Shown: in pieces, positions 16,661-25,287 of the stretch
How positions within the stretch are numbered: the stretch's first letter is position 1
Layout: the number at the start of each line of letters is the position of its first letter
From: Lachnospiraceae bacterium
GTDB taxonomy: Bacteria; Bacillota; Clostridia; Lachnospirales; Lachnospiraceae
Direction: 5' to 3'
Length of the DNA stretch: 45,160 bases
Assembly: GCA_030531165.1 (NCBI GenBank)
Contig: JAUNOI010000011.1
Span: forward strand, 1 to 45,160
Notes under the pieces: generated by a model
Told to the model about the DNA's origin: nothing
What the model saw: only the letters and a program-made list of their open reading frames with translations
Databases searched by the model: none
Position numbers and translations under genes: made by a program

Positions 16661-18598
16661 TTATACAATCCTCTTAAATTTCTTTTCTATCTCTGTCTTC
16701 GTCATGGAAATCATCGTTGGCCGTCCATGCGGACATGTATATGGATTCTCACATTTCATCAACTCTTCCAACAAATGTTCCACTTCTATGCGGCTGATAT
16801 TCTGATTTCCCTTCACCGCCGCTTTGCAGGACATGGATGCAATTTTATCCGTAATCACATCTGTGTCCGCCATAATATTTTCTTCCATAACAGAATCCAG
16901 CAGTTCAATAAATACATCCTGTTCCCCCAAACCATATAAGTTCGCAGGAACTGCACGTATACAGTATTCCCTGCCGCCAAATTCTTCAATCACAAATCCC
17001 AGTTTTTCAAATGTTTCTTTATATTGTTTCAGAGCTTCCGTCTCCTTCATCGATAAGCTTAAGATCAAAGGAGGTGCAAGCTGCTGACTGTAAATTTCTT
17101 TTTTTTCAAGCGCCTTTATGAGCTTTTCGTAATTAACTTTTTCGTGTGCAGCGTGTTGATCCATGATATAAAATTTATCTTCTAATTCCATCAACCAGTA
17201 TGTGGCAAACAGCTGGCCAATAATCCGAATTTTCGGTTTCCACTGCTCTTTTACTTCCGGCCCATCCAAAAATGAAATCTGCTGTTCATCCTTTGTCCTG
17301 TAGATCGGCATCTCTTTTAGCTGATTTCTCGTCTGAATGCGAATTTCATCTTTGATGTCCTGTTTGATCGTTTTGTGGTCAGAATCTAACTTCACCATTT
17401 GCTTTCCATCTTTTTTTACACTTTCAAATGGTTTCGATGGGATCAATCGATCAATCTCCCGTTTTGATTCTTCACCAATATCTGCTTTCCGAATCACCTG
17501 TTCTCTTCTAACCGATTCAAATGGCTCCGGCACCGCGGCTTTTTTCGGCGCAATCTCTGAAACGCTCTTTCTCTGATTCGTCAGCGTCACTTCCGGTATC
17601 AGATTTTTCTGCTGAAGGGCACTTCTGACCGCCTCATAGATCACACGATATAACTTTTCTCCGTCAGAAAAACGGACCTCCATCTTGGTAGGATGGACAT
17701 TAACATCCAAAGTTTCTGAAGGCACGCGAATCATCAATGCCGTAAACGGGTATTTATGTTTCATATTATATGTCTTATACGCATCCTCAATTGCACGGCT
17801 GATAATCGGACTTTTTATATAACGTCCATTCACAAAATAAATCTCATATCCGCGATTTCCTCTTGAAATCAACGGTTTTCCAATATAGCCCGAAAGAACA
17901 ATCTGGTTCTTTTCCTGTTCACATTGTAGTAGATTCTTCGCAATATCACGTCCAAAAATGTGATAAATCACATCCTTCAGCTTTCCATTCCCCGGCGTAG
18001 ATAACTTATTTTGATTATTATGAACCAATTTGAAGGAAATCTCCGGATGGCTCATCGCAAGCTGCCGCATCATGGATTCAATATAAGAAGCTTCCGTCAT
18101 GGAAGTTTTTAAAAACTTTCTTCGTGCCGGCACATTATAGAACAAATTGCGCACAATAAAAGTCGTCCCCTCCGGACATCCAATATCTTCAAAGGAAATC
18201 TCGGTTCCCCCTTGGATTTCATATCTGGTTCCAGAAAGGCTGTCTGCTGTTTTGCTAATCAGTTCAACCTGTCCTACTGCTGCTATACTGGAAAGCGCCT
18301 CACCGCGAAATCCAAGCGAAGACACATTTAAAAGATCATCTACGGAACGGATCTTACTCGTCGCATGTCGTAAAAAGGCTGTCCTTATCTGATCTTTTTC
18401 AATTCCGGTTCCATTATCTGTTACTCGGATAAATTTAATCCCGCCTTCTTTTATCTCAACCGTAACCGCAGTTGCTTTTGCATCGACTGCATTTTCCACC
18501 AGCTCTTTTACTACAGACGAAGGGCGTTCTACAACTTCTCCTGCAGCAATATTATCGATTGTATATTGATCTAATACTTTAATTTCTGGCAAATCCAT
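16661..18598 (-). CDS. mutL: DNA mismatch repair protein MutL (endonuclease type)
   Basis: A 645-aa MutL. The GHKL ATPase half has IAAGEVVERPSSVVKELVENA and DNGTGI, FLRHATSKI and GFRGEAL. The C-terminal dimer domain contains the metal endonuclease motif DQHAAHEKVNYE starting at residue 480, plus SCKAAVKG and CPHGRP, as in MutL from bacteria without MutH and Dam. It nicks the strand to be repaired after MutS binding. Start: ATG at 18598; a GTG at 18601 directly before it is the other option. The mutS stop is at 18602. Confidence 0.96.
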   Translation of the reverse strand: MDLPEIKVLDQYTIDNIAAGEVVERPSSVVKELVENAVDAKATAVTVEIKEGGIKFIRVTDNGTGIEKDQIRTAFLRHATSKIRSVDDLLNVSSLGFRGEALSSIAAVGQVELISKTADSLSGTRYEIQGGTEISFEDIGCPEGTTFIVRNLFYNVPARRKFLKTSMTEASYIESMMRQLAMSHPEISFKLVHNNQNKLSTPGNGKLKDVIYHIFGRDIAKNLLQCEQEKNQIVLSGYIGKPLISRGNRGYEIYFVNGRYIKSPIISRAIEDAYKTYNMKHKYPFTALMIRVPSETLDVNVHPTKMEVRFSDGEKLYRVIYEAVRSALQQKNLIPEVTLTNQRKSVSEIAPKKAAVPEPFESVRREQVIRKADIGEESKREIDRLIPSKPFESVKKDGKQMVKLDSDHKTIKQDIKDEIRIQTRNQLKEMPIYRTKDEQQISFLDGPEVKEQWKPKIRIIGQLFATYWLMELEDKFYIMDQHAAHEKVNYEKLIKALEKKEIYSQQLAPPLILSLSMKETEALKQYKETFEKLGFVIEEFGGREYCIRAVPANLYGLGEQDVFIELLDSVMEENIMADTDVITDKIASMSCKAAVKGNQNISRIEVEHLLEELMKCENPYTCPHGRPTMISMTKTEIEKKFKRIV

Positions 18599-18601
18599 CA
18601 C

Positions 18602-21217
18602 CTACATCTTTGCTCTTTCCTGTAATTCATACAAATAATTCATCGCATCAATCGGCGTCATATGGGACAGATCTACATCACGGAGTTCTAAAATAACCGG
18701 ATGAGGCTGATCTGACGGCACAATTTGATCTAAAAATGACAGTTGCTGCGGTTCTTCTACGTAGCCGTCCATCTCTTTTGCCTTATTCAGCATATCATTT
18801 TCCGTAAGCTGAACAGCGATTTCCTTTGCCCGCTGGATCACGCGTTCCGGAACTCCTGCTAATTTGGCAACCTGAATACCATAACTTTTATCAGCACCGC
18901 CCTTGATAATTTTCCTTAAAAAAACAATGTCATCGCCCTGTTCTTTTACGGCAATACAATAGTTATTAACACCCGCTATCTTATCTTCCAATTCTGTTAA
19001 CTCATGATAATGCGTCGCAAATAAAGTTTTTGCTCCTAAAAGCTTTGCATTACTGATATATTCCACAACTGCCCATGCAATACTAAGCCCATCGAAAGTA
19101 CTCGTTCCGCGTCCGATCTCATCAAGAATAAGCAGACTGTGCCTGGTTGCATTTCTCAAAATATTAGCAACCTCACTCATCTCCACCATAAAGGTGCTCT
19201 GTCCCGAAGCAAGATCATCCGAAGCTCCGACCCTCGTAAAGATTCGGTCTACCAGGCCGATCCGCGCTGATTTCGCCGGAACAAAGGAACCAATCTGTGC
19301 CATCAGTACAATCAACGCGGTCTGACGCATATAGGTGGATTTTCCTGCCATATTCGGTCCGGTAATAATCGATACGCGGTTTTTGCTATTATCCAAAAAT
19401 GTATCATTCGCAATAAACATATCATTGGTAATCATCTTCTCTACGACCGGATGACGTCCGTCTTTAATATCGATAATGCCCCTTTTATTCAATGTCGGTC
19501 TGACATAGCCATTCTGTTCCGCCACGAAAGCGAGCGATGCCATAACATCCAGCTTCGCAATTGCATTTGCCGTTTTTTGCACGCGCTCAATTTCCGCTGC
19601 CAATCTCTCACGAATTTCCACATAGATTTCATATTCCAATGCGTATAAGCGCTCTTCCGCTCCTAAAACCGTATCCGCAAGTTTATCCAGTTCTTCTGTC
19701 GTGTATCGCTCCGAATTTGCGAGCGTCTGCTTTCTGATATAATGATCCGGAACCTGATCTTTAAATGAATTGGTCACTTCTATGTAGTATCCAAATACTT
19801 TATTATACTTCACACGCAGTTTTTTGATGCCCGTTGTTTCTTTTTCGCGCTCTTCAAGCTCAGCCAGCCATCGTTTTCCTTCTGTCTTCGCCTGTTTCAG
19901 CTGATCGATCTGTTCTGAAAATCCATTTTTTATGATTCCACCTTCTTTAATCTGAATCGGCGGATCTTCAATAATCGATTGATCAAGCAGCTCATACAGA
20001 TCCTCTAAAGGATCCAGTTCTTCATATATCTCCGCTAATAAACCTTTATGAAAATCATCTAAAAGCGTTTTGATATACGGCAGTAGTTCCAGTGAAGACT
20101 TAAATGCCATCAGATCCCGTGGATTTGCAGAACGATAGCTTACTTTTGTCATCAGTCGTTCCATATCGTAGATCGGTCCTAAATACTCTCTGAGCTCTTC
20201 TCTGGTAATAACTGCATGGTTCAGGGCGGAAATCGCATCCAGTCTTGCCTCAATTGCGTCCTTTCTTACCAGCGGCTGTTCAATATATCTCCTTAAGAGC
20301 CTTGCTCCCATAGCCGTCTTTGTCCTATCCAGCACCCATAGCAACGAACCCTTTTTTTGTTTTTCACGTATTGTTTCACACAATTCAAGATTTCGCCTGC
20401 TTGCGCTGTCGATCAGCATAAAATCAGACGTTATATAAGGAACAATCTTTGTCAGATGTTCCAGGGAATGCTTCTGTGTTTCATTCAAATAACAAAGCAA
20501 CGCTCCTGTTGCAACTACACAAAGCGGAAAATCTGTAATTCCCAGTCCATCTATCTTTTCTACATGAAACTGATTTTTAATGATTCGTATTCCGTTTTCT
20601 TCATCAAAATAATAATTATCAACTGTAGAGATACTGATCTGAAGCCGCTCTTTTAAAAATTTCAGATCTACACCGCTGATTAAAAACGCATCATTACAGA
20701 TAATCTCTGCAGGCGTAAATTTAAAGATTTCATCCATCAGCTTGCTTTCATCATCAAGCGTCGTTGTCCGGAAATCTCCAGTCGTAATGTCCACGAAAGA
20801 AATTCCATATTCACCGTTGCCAGAATAAACGCTCATTAAATAATTATTTTTTGTTTCATCCAGATTTTGCGTCGAAATGTTCGTCCCCGGAGTAACGATA
20901 CGAATCACTTCTCTTTTTACAATTCCTTTTGCAGATTTCGGATCCTCCACCTGCTCACAGATACCTACTTTATATCCTTTTTCAACTAATTTATTTAAAT
21001 AACTATCGCAGGCATGATAAGGCACCCCGCACATAGGAGCACGTTCTTCCTGCCCGCAGTTTTTCCCTGTCAATGTAATTTCCAGCTCTTTTGATGCAAT
21101 GAGTGCATCGTCAAAGAACATCTCATAGAAATCCCCCAATCGATAAAACAAAATACAATCCTGATTCTGTTTTTTTATTTCTAAATACTGTTCCATCATG
21201 GGAGTATATTTCGCCAT
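18602..21217 (-). CDS. mutS: DNA mismatch recognition protein MutS
   Basis: An 871-aa MutS of the MutS1 type. The N-terminal mismatch-binding segment contains DFYEMF (the Phe-x-Glu motif), followed by connector, lever and clamp regions, and the ATPase with Walker A GPNMAGKST, LILDEIGRGTSTFDG and ATHYHEL. The C-terminal helix-turn-helix region (AIDAMNYLYELQ) is present. AGGAGG lies before ATG 21217, 5 bases after miaB. It pairs with the MutL encoded next. Confidence 0.98.
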   Translation of the reverse strand: MAKYTPMMEQYLEIKKQNQDCILFYRLGDFYEMFFDDALIASKELEITLTGKNCGQEERAPMCGVPYHACDSYLNKLVEKGYKVGICEQVEDPKSAKGIVKREVIRIVTPGTNISTQNLDETKNNYLMSVYSGNGEYGISFVDITTGDFRTTTLDDESKLMDEIFKFTPAEIICNDAFLISGVDLKFLKERLQISISTVDNYYFDEENGIRIIKNQFHVEKIDGLGITDFPLCVVATGALLCYLNETQKHSLEHLTKIVPYITSDFMLIDSASRRNLELCETIREKQKKGSLLWVLDRTKTAMGARLLRRYIEQPLVRKDAIEARLDAISALNHAVITREELREYLGPIYDMERLMTKVSYRSANPRDLMAFKSSLELLPYIKTLLDDFHKGLLAEIYEELDPLEDLYELLDQSIIEDPPIQIKEGGIIKNGFSEQIDQLKQAKTEGKRWLAELEEREKETTGIKKLRVKYNKVFGYYIEVTNSFKDQVPDHYIRKQTLANSERYTTEELDKLADTVLGAEERLYALEYEIYVEIRERLAAEIERVQKTANAIAKLDVMASLAFVAEQNGYVRPTLNKRGIIDIKDGRHPVVEKMITNDMFIANDTFLDNSKNRVSIITGPNMAGKSTYMRQTALIVLMAQIGSFVPAKSARIGLVDRIFTRVGASDDLASGQSTFMVEMSEVANILRNATRHSLLILDEIGRGTSTFDGLSIAWAVVEYISNAKLLGAKTLFATHYHELTELEDKIAGVNNYCIAVKEQGDDIVFLRKIIKGGADKSYGIQVAKLAGVPERVIQRAKEIAVQLTENDMLNKAKEMDGYVEEPQQLSFLDQIVPSDQPHPVILELRDVDLSHMTPIDAMNYLYELQERAKM

Positions 21218-21222
21218 TCTTC

Positions 21223-22644
21223 TTATGCCTCCTGTGCCATTTCTCCTATATAATAAAATCCTTTGGCCTCATTTAGTACAACTGGAACGATCATTCCGAT
21301 CAGTTCCTCTCCGCCTTTAAAATGAACTAATACATTATTGGTCAATCGACCGGTCACCATCGTTTCATCATGATCATTGATGCATTCGACTAATACATCC
21401 ATCGTCCGTCCCACATAACGGTCTACATTATTCTTAGAAGCTTCTCCGACAACTCTTAATAATCGCTGAAAACGATCTTTGATCACATCTTCCGACACTT
21501 GATCTTCCATAGCAGCCGCAGGTGTTCCTGTACGTTTTGAATAAATAAATGTATAGCAGCTGTCATAATTTACTTTTTTTACAACATCAACCGTTTCCAG
21601 AAAATCTTCTTCCGTCTCTCCTGGAAATCCTACAATAATATCCGTCGTAAAGGACACATCCGGCACTTTTGCACGGATTCTCTCTACCAAATCCAAATAC
21701 TGTTCCTTCGTATAATGGCGGTTCATCTTCTTCAAAATACGAGAACTTCCCGATTGAACCGGAAGGTGGACATGATTACAAACTTTTTTCGAAGATGCCA
21801 AAACATCGATCAGATCATCGGATAAATCTTTCGGATGCGGAGTCATAAAACGAATTCTTTCTAATCCTTCGATCTTCTCGATCTCCCGGAGTAGCTGCGC
21901 AAATGTCATCGGTTCTTCCAATCCTTTTCCATAAGAATTGACATTTTGTCCAAGCAGCATCACTTCGATCACTCCATCTGCAACTAACCCTTCAATCTCT
22001 CTAATAATATCTTTTGGATTTCTGCTTCTTTCCCGTCCTCTTACATATGGAACAATACAATAACTGCAGAAATTATTACAGCCGTACATAATATTGACTC
22101 CGCATTTGAAGCTGAATTTGCGCTCACTTGGCAAATCCTCCACAATCTGATCGGTATCTTTCCAGATATCCACAATCATCCCCTTAGAATCCACACGCCT
22201 TTTCATGATCTCTGCTAATTTAAAAATATTATGCGTACCAAAAATAATATCTACAAACCGATAGCTTTCCTGAATTTTTTTAACGACCTGTTCCTCCTGC
22301 ATCATACAGCCACAAAGGCCGATCATCATATGCGGATTCTTCTGTTTTATCTTCTTCAAATGACCCAAATGACCATATACTTTCAAATTCGCATTTTCAC
22401 GAACTGTACAAGTATTAAATAAAACAAAATCAGCGATTTCTTCCTCTGTTTCTACATAACCCATCTGTTCCAAAATTCCTAATAACTTTTCGGAGTCCTT
22501 TGCATTCATCTGACATCCGAATGTCGTAATATGACAGGTTAACGGTCTTCCCATCTTCTTGCTCTGTTTATTTACCCAACTTTTCATCTGCTGCATATAA
22601 TCAAACTGTCTTTGACTTTCATCCGTATATGTTAAACTTCCCAT
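21223..22644 (-). CDS. miaB: tRNA-2-methylthio-N6-dimethylallyladenosine synthase
   Basis: A 473-aa methylthiotransferase. The N-terminal cluster cysteines are in FGCQMNA, NTCTVRENA and CGCMMQ; the radical SAM motif is CNNFCSYC (CxxxCxxC) followed by VPYVRGRERSR, typical of MiaB rather than RimO or MtaB. A C-terminal TRAM domain (VECINDHDETMVTGRLTNN) binds tRNA. It methylthiolates i6A37 made by MiaA. It is the first gene after the promoter at 22700-22728, with AGGAG before the ATG. Confidence 0.97.
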   Translation of the reverse strand: MGSLTYTDESQRQFDYMQQMKSWVNKQSKKMGRPLTCHITTFGCQMNAKDSEKLLGILEQMGYVETEEEIADFVLFNTCTVRENANLKVYGHLGHLKKIKQKNPHMMIGLCGCMMQEEQVVKKIQESYRFVDIIFGTHNIFKLAEIMKRRVDSKGMIVDIWKDTDQIVEDLPSERKFSFKCGVNIMYGCNNFCSYCIVPYVRGRERSRNPKDIIREIEGLVADGVIEVMLLGQNVNSYGKGLEEPMTFAQLLREIEKIEGLERIRFMTPHPKDLSDDLIDVLASSKKVCNHVHLPVQSGSSRILKKMNRHYTKEQYLDLVERIRAKVPDVSFTTDIIVGFPGETEEDFLETVDVVKKVNYDSCYTFIYSKRTGTPAAAMEDQVSEDVIKDRFQRLLRVVGEASKNNVDRYVGRTMDVLVECINDHDETMVTGRLTNNVLVHFKGGEELIGMIVPVVLNEAKGFYYIGEMAQEA

Positions 22645-22699
22645 TTTTAACTCCTATATATATAAATCATATTATTCAAAATCGTGGCATACAGATTTA

Positions 22700-22728
22700 A
22701 TTATAGCAAGAAAAATAACAAATAGCAA
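22700..22728 (-). promoter_or_regulatory. Promoter of the miaB-mutS-mutL-miaA-ynbB operon
   Basis: On the minus strand TTGCTA (22723-22728), a 17-base spacer and TATAAT (22700-22705) match the housekeeping sigma consensus at 4/6 and 6/6. The predicted start leaves a leader of about 50 bases before miaB. The -35 overlaps the base of the terminator of the upstream gene. Confidence 0.75.
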
Positions 22729-22768
22729 GACGGGAACACAACCGACTTGTCCGCTCTGTTCCCGTCTT
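22727..22768 (-). terminator. Terminator of the VOC-family gene
   Basis: A perfect 12-bp inverted repeat (AAGACGGGAACA / TGTTCCCGTCTT) with an 18-base loop lies 14 bases past the stop at 22782. The minus-strand sequence after it is TGCTATTTGTTATTTTT, a diffuse T-tract. Confidence 0.7.
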
Positions 22769-22781
22769 ACTCTTCGTCTTA

Positions 22782-23234
22782 TCATGATTCTGCTTTGCGC
22801 TGCATCAACTCAATGATGTTCCCCTCGCAGTCCCTTACATAATGAATAAACAGATCCGGTTTATCCACATAAGTTCTATGTATCTGTCTGCCGACATAAG
22901 CACCTCCGGCTGCAAGAAGTTTCTTCGTTGTTTCTTCAATATCCTCTACATCAACTGCAATATGCCCAAGCCCTGTCATATTGATCGCTCCTGATGCAGA
23001 ATCGTCCTGAATATTGTACTGAAAGATCTCCAACTGTGCTCCATTTGGATCGTCAGGAAAAATCATCGTCATACCATGGATCTCTGCGCCCTGAAGCCCT
23101 GTCAGTTCTGCTGCATAATCACCGGTAATTTCTTTTGCAGGCGGTGCCTGCACACAGCCAAACACTTCCTCATAAAATGCAGCAAGCTTTTTCCAATCTT
23201 TTGCATTCATATTTACATGTAATAATTTACTCAT
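22782..23234 (-). CDS. VOC-superfamily (glyoxalase-like) protein
   Basis: A 150-aa two-module vicinal-oxygen-chelate protein. Likely metal ligands are H6 in LLHVNM, the Glu of AQLEIFQYN, the His of GLGHIAVDVED and the Glu of NIIELMQ. The pattern fits a metal-dependent lyase or dioxygenase-like VOC protein; the substrate cannot be predicted, and glyoxalase I or a lactoylglutathione-lyase-like label would be a guess. It is a single-gene unit with its own promoter and terminator, divergent from the Na/Pi transporter gene. AAAGGAG precedes the ATG. Confidence 0.85.
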   Translation of the reverse strand: MSKLLHVNMNAKDWKKLAAFYEEVFGCVQAPPAKEITGDYAAELTGLQGAEIHGMTMIFPDDPNGAQLEIFQYNIQDDSASGAINMTGLGHIAVDVEDIEETTKKLLAAGGAYVGRQIHRTYVDKPDLFIHYVRDCEGNIIELMQRKAES

Positions 23235-23267
23235 TCTTTGAACTCCTTTTTTATCATTCTTATTTTT

Positions 23268-23296
23268 ATTATACCGAATAATCCGCTTTCTGAAAA
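23268..23296 (-). promoter_or_regulatory. Promoter of the VOC-family gene
   Basis: TTTTCA (23291-23296), 17 bases, TATAAT (23268-23273) on the minus strand; 4/6 and 6/6 to consensus. The palindrome at 23319-23341 lies just upstream of the -35, a position suited to an activator. Confidence 0.65.
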
Positions 23297-23318
23297 TAAG
23301 AAAATCAAATTGTTAAAT

Positions 23319-23341
23319 GATGTCATGCCATTTATGACATC
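23319..23341. promoter_or_regulatory. Palindromic candidate operator
   Basis: GATGTCAT-GCCATTT-ATGACATC is a perfect 8-bp inverted repeat. A second, shorter palindrome with the same GTCAT/ATGAC halves is at 23408-23418. No regulator gene is adjacent, so the binding protein is unknown. Confidence 0.4.
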
Positions 23342-23469
23342 GCATTCTCTTACTCTTAAATATTTATTCATTTTTTATAAATATTGTCTAAAAAAATTAT
23401 ATTTATTGTCATCATGACGAATTTTCATTGTGAAATTCTTTTCAATATATTAAAATAGACGAAAGTTGG

Positions 23470-23506
23470 TTTACATGATTTTTACATTATTTTTACACTT
23501 TCAACA
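23470..23506 (+). promoter_or_regulatory. Pho-box-like direct repeats upstream of the Na/Pi transporter gene
   Basis: TTTACA occurs at 23470, 23481 and 23492, exactly 11 bases apart, followed by a degenerate TCAACA at 23501. This matches the known Firmicutes PhoP pattern of TT(A/C/T)ACA repeats at about one helical turn. An AT-rich -10-like stretch (TATATTTAAT) follows at 23517-23526. Regulation by phosphate is inferred from the boxes plus the nature of the downstream gene. Confidence 0.65.
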
Positions 23507-23574
23507 GATCGTAAAGTATATTTAATATTCGTTCCAAAACCAACGCAAAATTTTATACAAAGGGGAAATTAACT

Positions 23575-25230
23575 ATGACGACTGTTTTATTAGGTTTAGC
23601 AGGCGGGTTGGGACTTTTTCTTTACGGCATGAAGCTGATGAGCGATGGTATTGAAAAAGCAGCCGGTGCGAAACTGCGTGAGATCCTTGAGGTGTTTACG
23701 CGTAACAAAATCACAGGGTTACTTGTCGGTATTGTCTTCACCGGTATTATCCAATCATCCAGTGCAGCAACAGTAATGGTAGTCAGTTTCGTAAATGCCG
23801 GACTGATGGATTTATATCAGGCTGCTGGCATTATCTTCGGTGCCAATATCGGTACAACGGTTACCTCGCAGCTGGTATCTTTTAATTTATCAGCAATTGC
23901 TCCATTGTTCCTGCTTGCCGGAGTTATCATGATTCAGTTCATTGATAATCCAACCGTCAAAAAAGTTGGAGAGGTTGTACTCGGATTTGGTATTTTATTT
24001 ACCGGACTGACTACTATGAAAGATTCCATGTCCTTCTTAAAGGATTCCGAATCATTCGTGCATTTACTAACCGGACTTACGAATCCAATACTAGCCGTTT
24101 TGATCGGTTTTGTGATTACTTCTATTTTGCAGAGTTCATCTGTTACAGTAAGTATCGTATTATTAATGGCTTCTCAGGGATTGCTGGAACTGCAGATTTG
24201 TTTCTTTATCGTATTAGGCTGTAATATCGGTGCTTGTTCTTCTGCTTTACTGGCAAGTTTAAGCGGAAAGAAGAACGCCAAACGTGCCGCTTTGATCCAC
24301 TTTTTATTTAACGTGATTGGAAGCATCATATTCTTCGTTATCCTGTTATTTATTAAGGACCCATTGGCAGATTTTATACTGAGCTTCTCAAACGGCGATA
24401 TGGGACGTGCCGTAGCGAATACCCATACATCATTCAAGATTGTACAGGTAATCATGCTGTTCCCATTCACAAATTTGATCGTAAAACTTACTTATCTCCT
24501 CGTTCGTGGTGAAGATAAAGTTGCAAAAGAAAATGAATTACAGTACATTGGAGATCAGTCTTTATACGTTCCGACATCTGCTATCCCACAAGCTACACTT
24601 GAAATCGAACGTATGGGCAACATGGCAGTTATGAATCTGGAAAGAGCGATGACCGCATATTTGAACGAATCATCGTCTGACTTGGATGAGATTTATGAGT
24701 TGGAAGATGATATTAATATGATCAGCGCGGCAACCATTGATTATCTTGTTAAGACAAATCAATATCCATTGCCGGTTGCTGATAAAAAGACATTGGGCGG
24801 ATTGTTCCATACGGTTAATGATATCGAACGTATCAGTGACCATGCGACAGATATTGCTAATATGACCGCTACTATGGTCAATAAAAAGCAAAAGATCACA
24901 ATTCCTGCAAAAGAATCTCTGATCGAATTGTACCAATTGGTAGATGAATTATTGTTAAAGACAATTTATACATTAAAGCACAGAACGAATGATTACGTTG
25001 ATGAGATTATTGATCTGGAAAATACCATCGACATGATGGAAAAACGTTTACAAAAAGAACATGTAAAACGTCTTGCGAAACAGGAATGTGATCCTCATGC
25101 AGGACTCAATTATTCTGATATCCTGTCAAAATTAGAACGTGTTGCTGACCACTGTACAAACATTGTTTACAACTCATTAACAGACAATACGAACCTATTA
25201 GACAAAGATCAGATTGCCGAATTAAAGTAA
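23575..25230 (+). CDS. Na/Pi cotransporter family protein with PhoU-like domain
   Basis: A 551-aa membrane protein of the NptA/YjbB family. Two inverted Na/Pi cotransporter repeats each carry a QSSS motif (GIIQSSSAATV at residues 58-68 and SILQSSSVTVS near 185), each followed by a GANIGT or GCNIGA segment. From about residue 330 a soluble PhoU-like helical domain follows (ERMGNMAVMNLERAM, DIERISDHATDIANM, KLERVADHCTNI). The family moves phosphate with sodium; direction (uptake or export) is not certain. AAAGGGG lies before the ATG. It is a single gene with its own promoter region and terminator. Confidence 0.93.
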   Translation: MTTVLLGLAGGLGLFLYGMKLMSDGIEKAAGAKLREILEVFTRNKITGLLVGIVFTGIIQSSSAATVMVVSFVNAGLMDLYQAAGIIFGANIGTTVTSQLVSFNLSAIAPLFLLAGVIMIQFIDNPTVKKVGEVVLGFGILFTGLTTMKDSMSFLKDSESFVHLLTGLTNPILAVLIGFVITSILQSSSVTVSIVLLMASQGLLELQICFFIVLGCNIGACSSALLASLSGKKNAKRAALIHFLFNVIGSIIFFVILLFIKDPLADFILSFSNGDMGRAVANTHTSFKIVQVIMLFPFTNLIVKLTYLLVRGEDKVAKENELQYIGDQSLYVPTSAIPQATLEIERMGNMAVMNLERAMTAYLNESSSDLDEIYELEDDINMISAATIDYLVKTNQYPLPVADKKTLGGLFHTVNDIERISDHATDIANMTATMVNKKQKITIPAKESLIELYQLVDELLLKTIYTLKHRTNDYVDEIIDLENTIDMMEKRLQKEHVKRLAKQECDPHAGLNYSDILSKLERVADHCTNIVYNSLTDNTNLLDKDQIAELK

Positions 25231-25243
25231 TTTTATACATAAC

Positions 25244-25276
25244 AAACCCCGATTGGTTTCATCCCAATCGGGGTTT
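25244..25276. terminator. Bidirectional terminator between Na/Pi transporter gene and ilvA
   Basis: A perfect 13-bp inverted repeat AAACCCCGATTGG / CCAATCGGGGTTT with a 7-base loop. Plus-strand T-tract is TTTT; minus-strand is GGGGTTTGTT. It lies 13 bases past the transporter stop and 11 bases past the ilvA stop, so it likely serves both convergent genes. Confidence 0.9.
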
Positions 25277-25287
25277 TATCATAAATA

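Larger units (their letters stand above)
23235..23574. other. Regulatory region between VOC and Na/Pi transporter genes
   Basis: No gene is present in these 340 bases. They hold the VOC promoter, a perfect 8-bp palindrome GATGTCAT-N7-ATGACATC (23319-23341), a 9-bp AT inverted repeat AATATTTAT / ATAAATATT (23359-23385), a second palindrome GTCAT-C-ATGAC (23408-23418) sharing the TGTCAT half-site, and the TTTACA boxes of the transporter promoter. Confidence 0.8.

Noticed and set aside
22782..23234. Naming the VOC gene gloA (glyoxalase I) to pair with the methylglyoxal synthase-like gene
   Set aside because: VOC ligands alone do not define the substrate, and the synthase-like protein itself lacks catalytic residues, so a methylglyoxal pathway is not supported.
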